Made by a program: the position numbers and the translations under genes. DNA of 15,781 nucleotides from Flavobacterium sp. UBA6195 (GTDB lineage Bacteria > Bacteroidota > Bacteroidia > Flavobacteriales > Flavobacteriaceae): NCBI RefSeq assembly GCF_002422095.1, contig NZ_DITB01000018.1:1-15781 (forward strand), written 5' to 3'. This document shows, piece by piece, positions 6,737-13,658 of the stretch. The notes below the pieces were generated by a model. The model ran no database searches. It worked only from the letters and a program-made list of their open reading frames with translations, and was not told the DNA's origin. Each line of letters begins with the position of its first letter. Within the stretch, counting starts at the first letter, position 1.

Positions 6737-7285
6737 AACTTCGGAAATAACTGTTGGAAAATATTGATGTTCTAATTCATGGACTTTTTGTGCAATTTCT
6801 TCTGGATTTTTACAATCTTCAATATCTACGGCTTTTTGAAAAATAAATTCACCCTCATCGTAATGTTCGTTTACATAATGAATGGTAATCCCTGTTTCTT
6901 TTTCTTTATTTTCCAAAACCGCTTGATGTACATTCATGCCATACATACCTTTTCCGCCGTATTTTGGTAATAAAGCAGGATGAATATTGATTACTTTTGG
7001 ATATTCTTTTAATATAGACTTGGGAAATTTTAGAAGAAATCCGGCTAAAACGATTAAATCAGGCTGAAATTGGTGTAATTTTTCGAGCACAAAACCTTCA
7101 TTTAATTGGCTTTTTGAAAAAACCACTGAAGGAATGTTATGATTTTTTGCTCTATCTAACACTTTGGCATCTTGTTTGTTAGAGAAGATGGCGACTACAG
7201 TTCCTTGGTTATTTTTTTTAAAATAGCGAATAATTTCTTCGGCATTTGAGCCATTTCCGGAAGCAAAAAGCACAATATTCTTCAT
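6719..7285 (-). CDS. purN: Phosphoribosylglycinamide formyltransferase
   Basis: This enzyme catalyses the third step of purine synthesis, transferring a formyl group from 10-formyl-tetrahydrofolate to glycinamide ribonucleotide in the cytoplasm. It has 188 residues counted from the ATG at 7285 (MKNIVLFASGNGSN). A longer frame opens upstream only through a TTG at 7309 and would add eight residues without family support, so the ATG was chosen. Gly10-Asn11-Gly12-Ser13-Asn14 is the phosphate-binding loop. The catalytic triad is Asn100 and His102 (VINIHPALLP) with Asp143 (YDEGEF), matching N106, H108 and D144 of E. coli. The gene is divergent from acpP across a 173-bp A+T-rich spacer and heads a two-gene unit with rnhA. 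No convincing promoter consensus is seen for it. Confidence 0.95.
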   Translation of the reverse strand: MKNIVLFASGNGSNAEEIIRYFKKNNQGTVVAIFSNKQDAKVLDRAKNHNIPSVVFSKSQLNEGFVLEKLHQFQPDLIVLAGFLLKFPKSILKEYPKVINIHPALLPKYGGKGMYGMNVHQAVLENKEKETGITIHYVNEHYDEGEFIFQKAVDIEDCKNPEEIAQKVHELEHQYFPTVISEVLNSKF

Positions 7286-7400
7286 TTCAGTATTGATTTC
7301 TTCCCACAAAAAAAAGAATAATTATTGGTAAAAAATAAAAAAAAGAAGCCTTTGTGAATATTTTTTTTTATTTTCGTAGTCACATTTAGTAACAAAAAGG

Positions 7401-7429
7401 TTGTTTTAAAATAAAGTTTTTTATTTTTG
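7401..7429 (+). promoter_or_regulatory. acpP promoter
   Basis: TTG at 7401-7403 and TATTTTTG at 7422-7429 are separated by 18 bp. This matches the Bacteroidota consensus (TTG, about 19 bp, TAnnTTTG) at every defined base. The predicted start of transcription is near 7436, giving a leader of about 23 nt before the acpP ATG. Confidence 0.85.
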
Positions 7430-7458
7430 CCAACAAATTAAATTAAAAATTAAAGATT

Positions 7459-7695
7459 ATGTCAGACATTGCATCAAGAGTAAAAGCGATTATCGTAGAC
7501 AAATTAGGCGTTGACGAAAACGAAGTTGTAGCAGAAGCTAGCTTCACAAACGATTTAGGAGCTGATTCATTAGACACTGTTGAGCTAATTATGGAGTTCG
7601 AAAAAGAATTTGATATTCAAATTCCAGACGACCAAGCTGAAAACATTGCTACAGTAGGTCAAGCTATTTCTTACATCGAAGAAGCTAAAAAATAA
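7459..7695 (+). CDS. acpP: Acyl carrier protein
   Basis: A 78-residue acidic carrier of fatty-acyl chains as thioesters on a 4'-phosphopantetheine arm, central to type II fatty-acid synthesis in the cytoplasm. The attachment serine is Ser37 in LGADSLDTVEL, which is canonical. Length and acidity are normal. It has a consensus promoter and its own terminator, so it can be made in excess over the following fabF, as expected for an abundant protein. The adjacent fabF product uses it as substrate carrier. The A-rich leader has no clear Shine-Dalgarno. Confidence 0.99.
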   Translation: MSDIASRVKAIIVDKLGVDENEVVAEASFTNDLGADSLDTVELIMEFEKEFDIQIPDDQAENIATVGQAISYIEEAKK

Positions 7696-7705
7696 TAAAT
7701 AAATT

Positions 7706-7737
7706 ACCCGTGTGCTTATTTTGGCATACGGGTTTTT
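7706..7737 (+). terminator. Terminator between acpP and fabF
   Basis: acccgtgtgc (7706-7715) pairs with gcatacgggt (7724-7733) as a 10-bp stem with one G-T wobble and an 8-nt loop, followed by TTTT. It lies 10 nt after the acpP stop and sets the level of read-through into fabF. Confidence 0.85.
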
Positions 7738-7763
7738 ATTATTTTAAAGAAAATTAGACTATT

Positions 7764-7792
7764 TTTGATTGAAATTCAATCACAATATATTG
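7764..7792 (+). promoter_or_regulatory. Candidate fabF promoter with a palindrome in its spacer
   Basis: TTTG at 7764-7767 and TATATTG at 7786-7792 are 18 bp apart, an acceptable though imperfect Bacteroidota promoter. The spacer begins with gattgaaattcaatc (7767-7781), a perfect 7-bp inverted repeat around one central base. This is the position where a repressor would block RNA polymerase. The leader to the fabF ATG would be about 75 nt. Confidence 0.45.
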
Positions 7793-7793
7793 A

Positions 7794-7841
7794 AATACCC
7801 TTGTCTCTTTACTACTAATAATTAAAGAAAACACGGGTATT
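7794..7841 (+). repeat. Inverted repeat in the fabF leader
   Basis: aataccc (7794-7800) is complementary to gggtatt (7835-7841) with 34 bases between. It would close a loop in the leader RNA downstream of the proposed promoter. The motif accc/gggt also occurs in the acpP terminator just upstream. A function is not shown. Confidence 0.35.
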
Positions 7842-7873
7842 ATTTGTTTAAACGATTTTTTAAAAATTAGAAT

Positions 7874-9127
7874 ATGCAATTAAAGCGTGTTGTTGTAACA
7901 GGTCTTGGAGCGTTAACTCCTATTGGGAATACTCTTCAAGAATATTGGGACGGTCTTGTGAACGGAAAAAGTGGCGCTGCCCCTATTACTTATTACGATA
8001 CTGAAAAGCATAAAACCAAATTTGCTTGTGAGGTTAAAAACTTCAATGTTGAAGATTTTATCGACAAAAAAGAGGTTCGTAGATTGGATAAATTTGCTCA
8101 ATACGCAATTGTTGCCAGTGACGAAGCCATCAAAGATGCTGGAATTACATTAGAAAATGTAAATAAATATAGAGTTGGTGTTATTTGGGGAGCTGGGATT
8201 GGAGGTTTACAAACCTTCCAAGACGAAGTAATGAATTACGCCGCAGGTGATGGAACACCGCGTTTTAATCCATTCTTTATTCCTAAAATGATTGCTGATA
8301 TTGCTCCTGGACACATTTCAATGCGAAATGGTTTCATGGGACCAAACTATACTACGGTTTCTGCATGTGCTTCTTCGGCAAATGCTTTAGTAGATGCGTT
8401 CAACTACATCCGTTTAGGAATGTGTGATGTTATTGTTTCAGGTGGTTCTGAAGCAGCGGTAACTATTGCTGGTATGGGCGGATTTAACTCAATGCAAGCT
8501 TTATCAACCAGAAACGATAGTCCAGAAACTGCTTCAAGACCTTTTGATGCTACTCGTGATGGATTCGTTTTAGGAGAAGGTGCTGGTGCTTTAGTATTAG
8601 AAGAATACGAACATGCAATTGCGCGTGGTGCTAAAATATACTGCGAAGTAGGTGGTGGTGGTTTATCTTCAGATGCGTATCACTTAACAGCTCCACATCC
8701 AGAAGGAATTGGAGTAATTGCTGTTATGGAAAACTGTTTACGTGATGCTGGAATGAAACCAGAAGATGTAGACCACATCAACACTCACGGAACTTCAACA
8801 CCTCTTGGAGACGTTGCTGAGTTAAAAGCCATTAAAGCTGTTTTTGGTGATCACGCTAAAAACATTAACATTAACTCAACTAAATCGATGACAGGTCACT
8901 TACTTGGTGCTGCTGGTGCTATTGAAGCAATTGCTTCTATCTTAGCAATGCAGAACGGAATTGTGCCTCCAACGATTAACCATACTACTGTAGACGAAAA
9001 CATTGATCCATCATTAAACTTAACTTTAAACAAAGCGCAAAAACGCGAAATTAAAGTAGCTATGAGTAATACTTTTGGTTTTGGTGGACATAACGCTTGT
9101 GTTTTATTCAAAAAATTTGAGAACTAA
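7874..9127 (+). CDS. fabF: 3-oxoacyl-ACP synthase II (beta-ketoacyl-ACP synthase)
   Basis: This 417-residue condensing enzyme extends acyl chains on acyl carrier protein by two carbons from malonyl-ACP, in the cytoplasm. The Cys-His-His set is complete: Cys165 (VSACASSANA), His305 (NTHGTSTPLGD) and His342 (SMTGHLLGAAGA), with the structural Lys337 (NSTKSMTG). The N-terminal VVVTGLGALTPIG and C-terminal SNTFGFGGHNACV are typical of FabF. Length is as expected. It is followed by rnc after 2 bp, so these two are co-transcribed, and acpP upstream supplies its substrate carrier. Start at ATG 7874. Confidence 0.98.
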   Translation: MQLKRVVVTGLGALTPIGNTLQEYWDGLVNGKSGAAPITYYDTEKHKTKFACEVKNFNVEDFIDKKEVRRLDKFAQYAIVASDEAIKDAGITLENVNKYRVGVIWGAGIGGLQTFQDEVMNYAAGDGTPRFNPFFIPKMIADIAPGHISMRNGFMGPNYTTVSACASSANALVDAFNYIRLGMCDVIVSGGSEAAVTIAGMGGFNSMQALSTRNDSPETASRPFDATRDGFVLGEGAGALVLEEYEHAIARGAKIYCEVGGGGLSSDAYHLTAPHPEGIGVIAVMENCLRDAGMKPEDVDHINTHGTSTPLGDVAELKAIKAVFGDHAKNININSTKSMTGHLLGAAGAIEAIASILAMQNGIVPPTINHTTVDENIDPSLNLTLNKAQKREIKVAMSNTFGFGGHNACVLFKKFEN

Positions 9128-9129
9128 AC

Positions 9130-9873
9130 ATGCTTCGTTTATTTAATAAAATACGAAAAAACTCCCGTTCTCAAGAAGACGGGATTTTTTTTGAAAAAAT
9201 TACCAAAATTCTTGGTTTTCAGCCAAAAGAATTAAAATATTACCGAAAAGCATTCACCCACCGTTCGGCGAACAAACTCGATGAAAAAGGAAATCCGTTT
9301 AATTATGAACGTTTAGAATTCCTTGGCGATGCCATGTTAGGAAGCGTTATCGCAGCACATTTATACAACGAAGTTCCTTCGGGCGATGAAGGTTATTTGA
9401 CAAAAATGCGTTCGAAAATTGTAAGTAGAGAACATTTAAACGAACTCGGTCGTGATTTTAATTTGTTGCAATTTGTAGAAAGTAAAGTCAATTCGAGCCA
9501 GTTTGGTGAAAACATTCATGGTAATTTATTTGAAGCCTTTATTGGTGCTATTTATTTGGATAAAGGTTTTACGTATTGCGAAAAATTCATCCAAAATAAA
9601 ATCATTAAACAGTATGTTGACATTGCTAAATTAGAAGGTAAAGTCATCAGTTACAAAAGTTTAATTATCGAATGGTGTCAAAAAGAAAAAGTACCTTTCG
9701 CCTTTGATTTTATTGAAGATAACGGACAAGAAGGACAAAAATATTTCAGCGTAAAATTGTCGATTAACAACAAAATTATCGCTAAAGCTAGAGCTACTTC
9801 TAAGAAAAAAGCGGAAGAAAAAGCAGCCCAAAGAGCTTATTTTGCTTTTCAAGAAAAAATTTCGAAAAAATAA
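9130..9873 (+). CDS. rnc: Ribonuclease III
   Basis: This 247-residue enzyme cuts double-stranded RNA in rRNA maturation and mRNA turnover. The RNase III signature is ERLEFLGDAML (residues 60-70), with Glu63 and Asp67. The second acidic site reads GNLFEAFIGAIYLD (131-144) with Glu135. The position equivalent to E. coli Asp114 is Asn132, while the essential pair (Asp45 and Glu117 equivalents) is kept. A double-stranded RNA-binding domain occupies about 172-242 (SYKSLIIEWCQ, then KKKAEEKAAQRAY). The N-terminal extension of about 20 residues is basic. The gene starts 2 bp after fabF and is the last gene before two tandem hairpins. Confidence 0.97.
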   Translation: MLRLFNKIRKNSRSQEDGIFFEKITKILGFQPKELKYYRKAFTHRSANKLDEKGNPFNYERLEFLGDAMLGSVIAAHLYNEVPSGDEGYLTKMRSKIVSREHLNELGRDFNLLQFVESKVNSSQFGENIHGNLFEAFIGAIYLDKGFTYCEKFIQNKIIKQYVDIAKLEGKVISYKSLIIEWCQKEKVPFAFDFIEDNGQEGQKYFSVKLSINNKIIAKARATSKKKAEEKAAQRAYFAFQEKISKK

Positions 9874-9880
9874 TTCCCCT

Positions 9881-9896
9881 ACTCAAACGTTTGAGT
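9881..9896. repeat. Perfect 16-bp palindrome after rnc
   Basis: actcaaacgtttgagt equals its own reverse complement. It starts 7 nt after the rnc stop codon, upstream of the terminator. It has no T-run of its own. It could be a protein site, or a 3' hairpin that affects mRNA stability. Confidence 0.5.
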
Positions 9897-9905
9897 TTAT
9901 AAATT

Positions 9906-9946
9906 ATCGTTAAGAACTGCCAAACAGGTAGTTTTTAACGATTTTT
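9906..9946 (+). terminator. Terminator of the fabF-rnc unit
   Basis: A 16-bp stem (9906-9921 with 9927-9942, two G-T wobbles) encloses a 5-nt loop and is followed by TTTT. It is the strongest terminator of the window by stem length. Confidence 0.88.
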
Positions 9947-9976
9947 AGCCTTATATTTACGACTTAATTTTGGAAA

Positions 9977-10450
9977 ATGGCCATTCATAAAATTCAAATA
10001 AACGATTTTATTTCAGATGATTATGAGTTAATCGCCATTCATTCATCTTTAGAAGATTACAAATTAGCGTATTGCTTAAACAAGGAATTGGGATTGCAGT
10101 TACAAAAAAATGATAACTACATAGAAATCGCCATTCCAGAAGGAAAAAGCGCTTTTGAAAATTTCGCTTTTGATGATGAAAAGAACGATGTAATTTGGAC
10201 CTTAATCGAAAATAAAACCACGATTATCAATTCGAACAAACAAACGAGTTCGCTTTTTGAACAAGTTGACATCACCGTTTTTTTACTTCCAGAATATAAA
10301 AAAGCAGATTATTTGATTAAAATTGAAAATATCGATTATGGCTTTGATGCTGATGAAATCATCGATACCATATTGAAAATCAAAAATGTAACCACTGCTT
10401 ATTCCGTTGATACAACAAACTTAAAATCAAAAAATAATTTAATTTTTTAA
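9977..10450 (+). CDS. IPExxxVDY-type small protein
   Basis: A 157-residue cytoplasmic protein of unknown function. LPEYKKADY (residues 104-112) fits the motif that names the IPExxxVDY family, with Leu for Ile and Ala for Val. No catalytic residues, signal peptide or membrane segment are seen. The N-terminus (MAIHKIQINDFISDDYELIAIHS) is typical of a small alpha/beta protein. It lies 5 bp upstream of pyk, so it is probably co-transcribed with pyruvate kinase. The sequence TATATTTA at 9952-9959 is a possible -7 element. The family name comes from memory of the motif and was not checked by search. Confidence 0.8.
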   Translation: MAIHKIQINDFISDDYELIAIHSSLEDYKLAYCLNKELGLQLQKNDNYIEIAIPEGKSAFENFAFDDEKNDVIWTLIENKTTIINSNKQTSSLFEQVDITVFLLPEYKKADYLIKIENIDYGFDADEIIDTILKIKNVTTAYSVDTTNLKSKNNLIF

Positions 10451-10455
10451 TTAAA

Positions 10456-11886
10456 ATGCCGACAAACAAAAAAACTAAAATTGTAGCTACGCTAGGTCCT
10501 GCCTGTAGTACAAAAGAAGTGCTTAAAAATATGCTGGATGCTGGAGTTAATGTCTTCCGAATTAACTTTTCGCACGCTGATTATACCGATGTTAGTGCCA
10601 GAATTGACATGATTAGAGAACTAAACGATGAGTTTGGTTACACTACTTCCATCTTAGCCGATTTACAAGGTCCGAAATTACGTGTAGGCGTAATGAAAGA
10701 AGACGTAGTAGTAAGCAAAGGCGATAAAATTACCTTTACTACTGCAGAAGATATCTTAGGAACGGCAGAGCGTGTTTACATGAACTACAAAGAATTTCCA
10801 AAAGACGTAAATCCTGGAGAACGAATCTTATTAGACGACGGAAAATTAATTTTCGAAGTAACTAAAACCGATAAAAACACGGAAGTTGAAGCGGTGGTGG
10901 TACAAGGTGGTCCTTTGAAATCGAAAAAAGGGGTGAATTTACCAAATACAAAAGTTTCGCTTCCTGCTTTAACAGAAAAAGACATTCGCGATGCTAAATT
11001 CGCTATCGAAAACAAAGTAGATTGGATTGCATTATCGTTTGTGAGAACGCCAAAAGATTTAGAAGATTTACAAGATTTAATTGCGGAACATTCCGATCAT
11101 AAAATTCCAATTATTGCTAAAATTGAAAAACCAGAAGCGGTTGAAAACATTGATAAAATCGTTGCGTTTTGTGATGGTTTGATGGTAGCTCGTGGTGATT
11201 TAGGTGTGGAGGTTCCTGCAGAAGAAGTGCCATTGATTCAGAAAAAATTGATTCACAGAGCAAAAACGGCTCGTATTCCAGTAATCGTGGCAACACAAAT
11301 GATGGAAACGATGATTACGTCATTAACCCCAACACGTGCCGAAGTAAACGACGTAGCAAACTCAGTAATGGACGGAGCTGATGCTGTGATGTTATCTGGA
11401 GAAACTTCAGTAGGAAATTATCCTGTGGAAGTTATTGAAACAATGACACGTATTATTGAAAGTGTGGAAGATTCGCCATTAATTAAAGTGCCGTTATCGC
11501 AACCACAAGTAAAAAACCAACGTTACATTACCAAATCGATTTGTTACCACGCTTCACAAATGGCGGATACCATTAATGCGAAAGCGATTACTACGTTAAC
11601 CAACTCGGGTTATACGGCATTCCAAATTTCGGCATGGAGACCAAAATCGCATATTTTGGTATTTACGTCTAACAAACGTATTTTAACACAATTGAACTTA
11701 TTGTGGGGTGTTAGAGCGTATTTCTACGACAAATTAGTAAGTACAGACGACACCATCGACGATATCAACACGATTTGTAAAGAAAAGAAATACGTGAAAA
11801 AAGGTGATATGGTGGTCAACTTAGCCGCAATGCCTATCGTAGCAAAAGGAATGGTAAACACGATGCGTGTTTCTGAAATAGAATAA
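10456..11886 (+). CDS. pyk: Pyruvate kinase
   Basis: This 476-residue enzyme transfers phosphate from phosphoenolpyruvate to ADP, the last step of glycolysis, in the cytoplasm. It shows KIVATLGPACS and RINFSHA at the N-terminus and the catalytic Lys222 in IIAKIEKPEA. It also has the Mg2+/PEP site GDLGVEVP (247-254) and the signature ATQMMETMI...PTRAEVNDVANSVMDG. The C-terminal allosteric-type domain is present (about 345-476). Residue 74 is Lys in QGPKLRVG, at the position of Glu117 of the rabbit muscle enzyme; in this family Lys there is associated with K+-independent activity. It starts 5 bp after the IPExxxVDY gene and ends before a convergent terminator. Confidence 0.98.
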   Translation: MPTNKKTKIVATLGPACSTKEVLKNMLDAGVNVFRINFSHADYTDVSARIDMIRELNDEFGYTTSILADLQGPKLRVGVMKEDVVVSKGDKITFTTAEDILGTAERVYMNYKEFPKDVNPGERILLDDGKLIFEVTKTDKNTEVEAVVVQGGPLKSKKGVNLPNTKVSLPALTEKDIRDAKFAIENKVDWIALSFVRTPKDLEDLQDLIAEHSDHKIPIIAKIEKPEAVENIDKIVAFCDGLMVARGDLGVEVPAEEVPLIQKKLIHRAKTARIPVIVATQMMETMITSLTPTRAEVNDVANSVMDGADAVMLSGETSVGNYPVEVIETMTRIIESVEDSPLIKVPLSQPQVKNQRYITKSICYHASQMADTINAKAITTLTNSGYTAFQISAWRPKSHILVFTSNKRILTQLNLLWGVRAYFYDKLVSTDDTIDDINTICKEKKYVKKGDMVVNLAAMPIVAKGMVNTMRVSEIE

Positions 11887-11906
11887 GCTTTGCTTTATAA
11901 TTATAA

Positions 11907-11940
11907 AAAAAGGAGTACTAAATTACTAGCACTCCTTTTT
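11907..11940. terminator. Convergent terminator between pyk and the PAS gene
   Basis: aaaaaggagt (11907-11916) pairs with actccttttt (11931-11940), extended by cta/tag after one mismatch. The A-run on one side and T-run on the other let it work in both directions, which suits the tail-to-tail gene arrangement. Confidence 0.85.
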
Positions 11941-11960
11941 GTTTGTTGTATATTTTCGTT

Positions 11961-12476
11961 TTAAGCCGCTATTTTTTCAAACGCGATAAAATTAGTTACT
12001 TCTCCTTTATCGTTAAAAACAGGAAACCCTTTGATGTGGCATTTGTATAACGAACCATCTTTGCAATAATTGATTACGTTTTTCTCAAAAGGTACTTTGT
12101 TTAGAATGGCTTGTCTGATTTCGAAACTGATATTGGAATCTGTTTTTGGACCTTGAAACATTTTTGGTGAGTTTCCAATGACTTCTTGTGCTTCGTAACC
12201 GTTCATTTTTTTTATGTTTTTGCTAGCGAAAACAATTTTTAATTGCGCATCCGTTACCACAATAACGGTTTCATCTTGTAAACTTTCTTTGTAATCCCAA
12301 ACCGATTTCCATTGATTTTTGTTAGCAATTTGATGTAATGAATTCACATCATGAAGCAACACATTCGTTTGCAACAAATACTGAGAATAAATATCCCAAG
12401 ACACTAACGGCATTGCTTTTATAGCACCATTTTCATACTGTTTTGCAAACGCAGCATCGTAAACTTTAAACTCCAT
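11961..12476 (-). CDS. Stand-alone PAS domain protein, LOV-like but without the reactive cysteine
   Basis: This 171-residue cytoplasmic protein has one PAS domain at about 65-169 and a helical N-terminal cap; no kinase, cyclase or DNA-binding output domain is present. The core GNSPKMFQGPKTD (101-113) aligns with the LOV motif GRNCRFLQGPGTD, but the flavin-adduct cysteine is Pro104. NYCKDG (136-141) keeps the first flavin-contacting Asn. The second is Cys146, and the Gln of the last strand is Glu167. LOV photochemistry is therefore not expected, and flavin binding is doubtful. It may sense another ligand or redox state, or act by protein contact. It lies downstream of dinB with 81 bp between and is convergent with pyk. 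The partner is unknown. Confidence 0.85.
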   Translation of the reverse strand: MEFKVYDAAFAKQYENGAIKAMPLVSWDIYSQYLLQTNVLLHDVNSLHQIANKNQWKSVWDYKESLQDETVIVVTDAQLKIVFASKNIKKMNGYEAQEVIGNSPKMFQGPKTDSNISFEIRQAILNKVPFEKNVINYCKDGSLYKCHIKGFPVFNDKGEVTNFIAFEKIAA

Positions 12477-12534
12477 ACCCTTGTAATTTGGGTTAAAACT
12501 ATAAATAAAAATGAATCAACATGTTAGAAAAGAC

Positions 12535-12556
12535 AACTTTAACGCTTGTTTAAGTT
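12535..12556 (-). terminator. Weak hairpin after dinB
   Basis: On the minus strand aactt pairs with aagtt, then one mismatch and three more pairs around a 4-nt loop, followed by gtcttttc. It lies just after the dinB stop. The stem is weak and read-through into the PAS gene is likely. Confidence 0.35.
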
Positions 12557-12557
12557 C

Positions 12558-13655
12558 TTAAAACTCAAACTTCAGTTGCACTGAAACACTTTTTTGCGGC
12601 AGCTCTGTTTTCGTTTTTTCTTCGTTGTTTAGGTTGTGGATAGAAATTCCTAGTAATCGCACGGAGTTTCTTAGGCGTTCTTGATACAATAAATCTTTGG
12701 CAACGTCTAAAATGATGTTTTTATCGCTTACAAAATAAGGTAAGGTTTTGCTTCGGGTTTGTAAGGTAAAATCGGAATATTTTATTTTTAGTGTGATGGT
12801 TTTACCTGAGATTTTGCTTTTTTGTAGGCGTTTTTCTAATTCTTTGGCAATGCTTTGCAAACGTTCTTCCACGAAAATTTCGGAAGATAAATTTTCTCCA
12901 AAAGTACGTTCCGCTCCAACAGATTTTATTTTACGATTCGGTTTTACCGCGCTGTTGTGAATGCCACGACAAATTTGGTAATAATGAAAACCGCTATTAC
13001 CAAAATGTTTCTCTAAATATTCCAACGATTTTTGTTTTAAATCGTAACCTGTGAAAATACCTAGTTGATACATTTTTTCAGCCGTTACTTTTCCAACACC
13101 ATAGAATTTTTTAATATCTAATTTTTCTAAAAACGCTTCTACCTCATCTGGATTTACCGTTTTTTGTCCGTTAGGCTTGTTGTAATCGGAAGCAATTTTG
13201 GCTACGAATTTATTTACTGAAATTCCTGCCGAAGCCGTTAATCCCACTTCTTCAAAAATGCGCTTTCTGATTTCTTGAGCAATTAATGTCGCGCTGGGAT
13301 TGCCTTTTTTGTTTTCGGTAACATCTAAATAGGCTTCATCGAGTGATAACGGTTCGACTAAATCGGTGTAATCATGGAATATCTTTCTGATTTTCTTCGA
13401 AATTTCTTTATAGCGGTCAAATCTTGGTCGCACAAAAATTAAATCGGGACACAATTTCTTCGCTTGGATTCCGCTAATCGCACTTCGAACACCAAATTTT
13501 CTTGCTTCATAACTTGCTGCTGAAACCACACCACGAACTTCGCTTCCGCCAACCGCCAAAGGTTTTCCTTTCAACTCTGGATTATCCATTTGCTCTACCG
13601 ATGCATAAAACGCATCCATGTCCACATGAATTATTTTTCGGTAGTGTTCGCTCAT
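12558..13655 (-). CDS. dinB: DNA polymerase IV (Y-family, translesion)
   Basis: This 365-residue error-prone polymerase bypasses damaged template bases. The catalytic acidic residues are Asp12 (HVDMDAFYASVE) and Asp106-Glu107 (LSLDEAYLDVT). The steric-gate position is Tyr17, equivalent to Phe13 of E. coli Pol IV. A helix-hairpin-helix region lies at about 175-215 (IKKFYGVGKVTAEKM), and the little-finger domain follows (about 240-345). The C-terminus ends in VQLKFEF, a QLxxxF-type beta-clamp binding motif. Length is normal. The ATG at 13655 is 3 nt after the stop of the upstream membrane-protein gene, so the two are co-transcribed. No LexA-type operator is evident. Confidence 0.97.
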   Translation of the reverse strand: MSEHYRKIIHVDMDAFYASVEQMDNPELKGKPLAVGGSEVRGVVSAASYEARKFGVRSAISGIQAKKLCPDLIFVRPRFDRYKEISKKIRKIFHDYTDLVEPLSLDEAYLDVTENKKGNPSATLIAQEIRKRIFEEVGLTASAGISVNKFVAKIASDYNKPNGQKTVNPDEVEAFLEKLDIKKFYGVGKVTAEKMYQLGIFTGYDLKQKSLEYLEKHFGNSGFHYYQICRGIHNSAVKPNRKIKSVGAERTFGENLSSEIFVEERLQSIAKELEKRLQKSKISGKTITLKIKYSDFTLQTRSKTLPYFVSDKNIILDVAKDLLYQERLRNSVRLLGISIHNLNNEEKTKTELPQKSVSVQLKFEF

Positions 13656-13658
13656 AAA

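Noticed and set aside
7286..7309. Longer purN starting at TTG 7309 (MWEEINTE...)
   Set aside because: The added eight residues have no family support, while the ATG at 7285 gives the standard MKNIVLFASGNGSN start.
12748..12960. Small plus-strand gene inside dinB
   Set aside because: It is an antisense shadow of a well-supported gene with no recognisable product or start context; the same holds for the other short frames inside purF, fabF, rnc, pyk and the membrane-protein gene.
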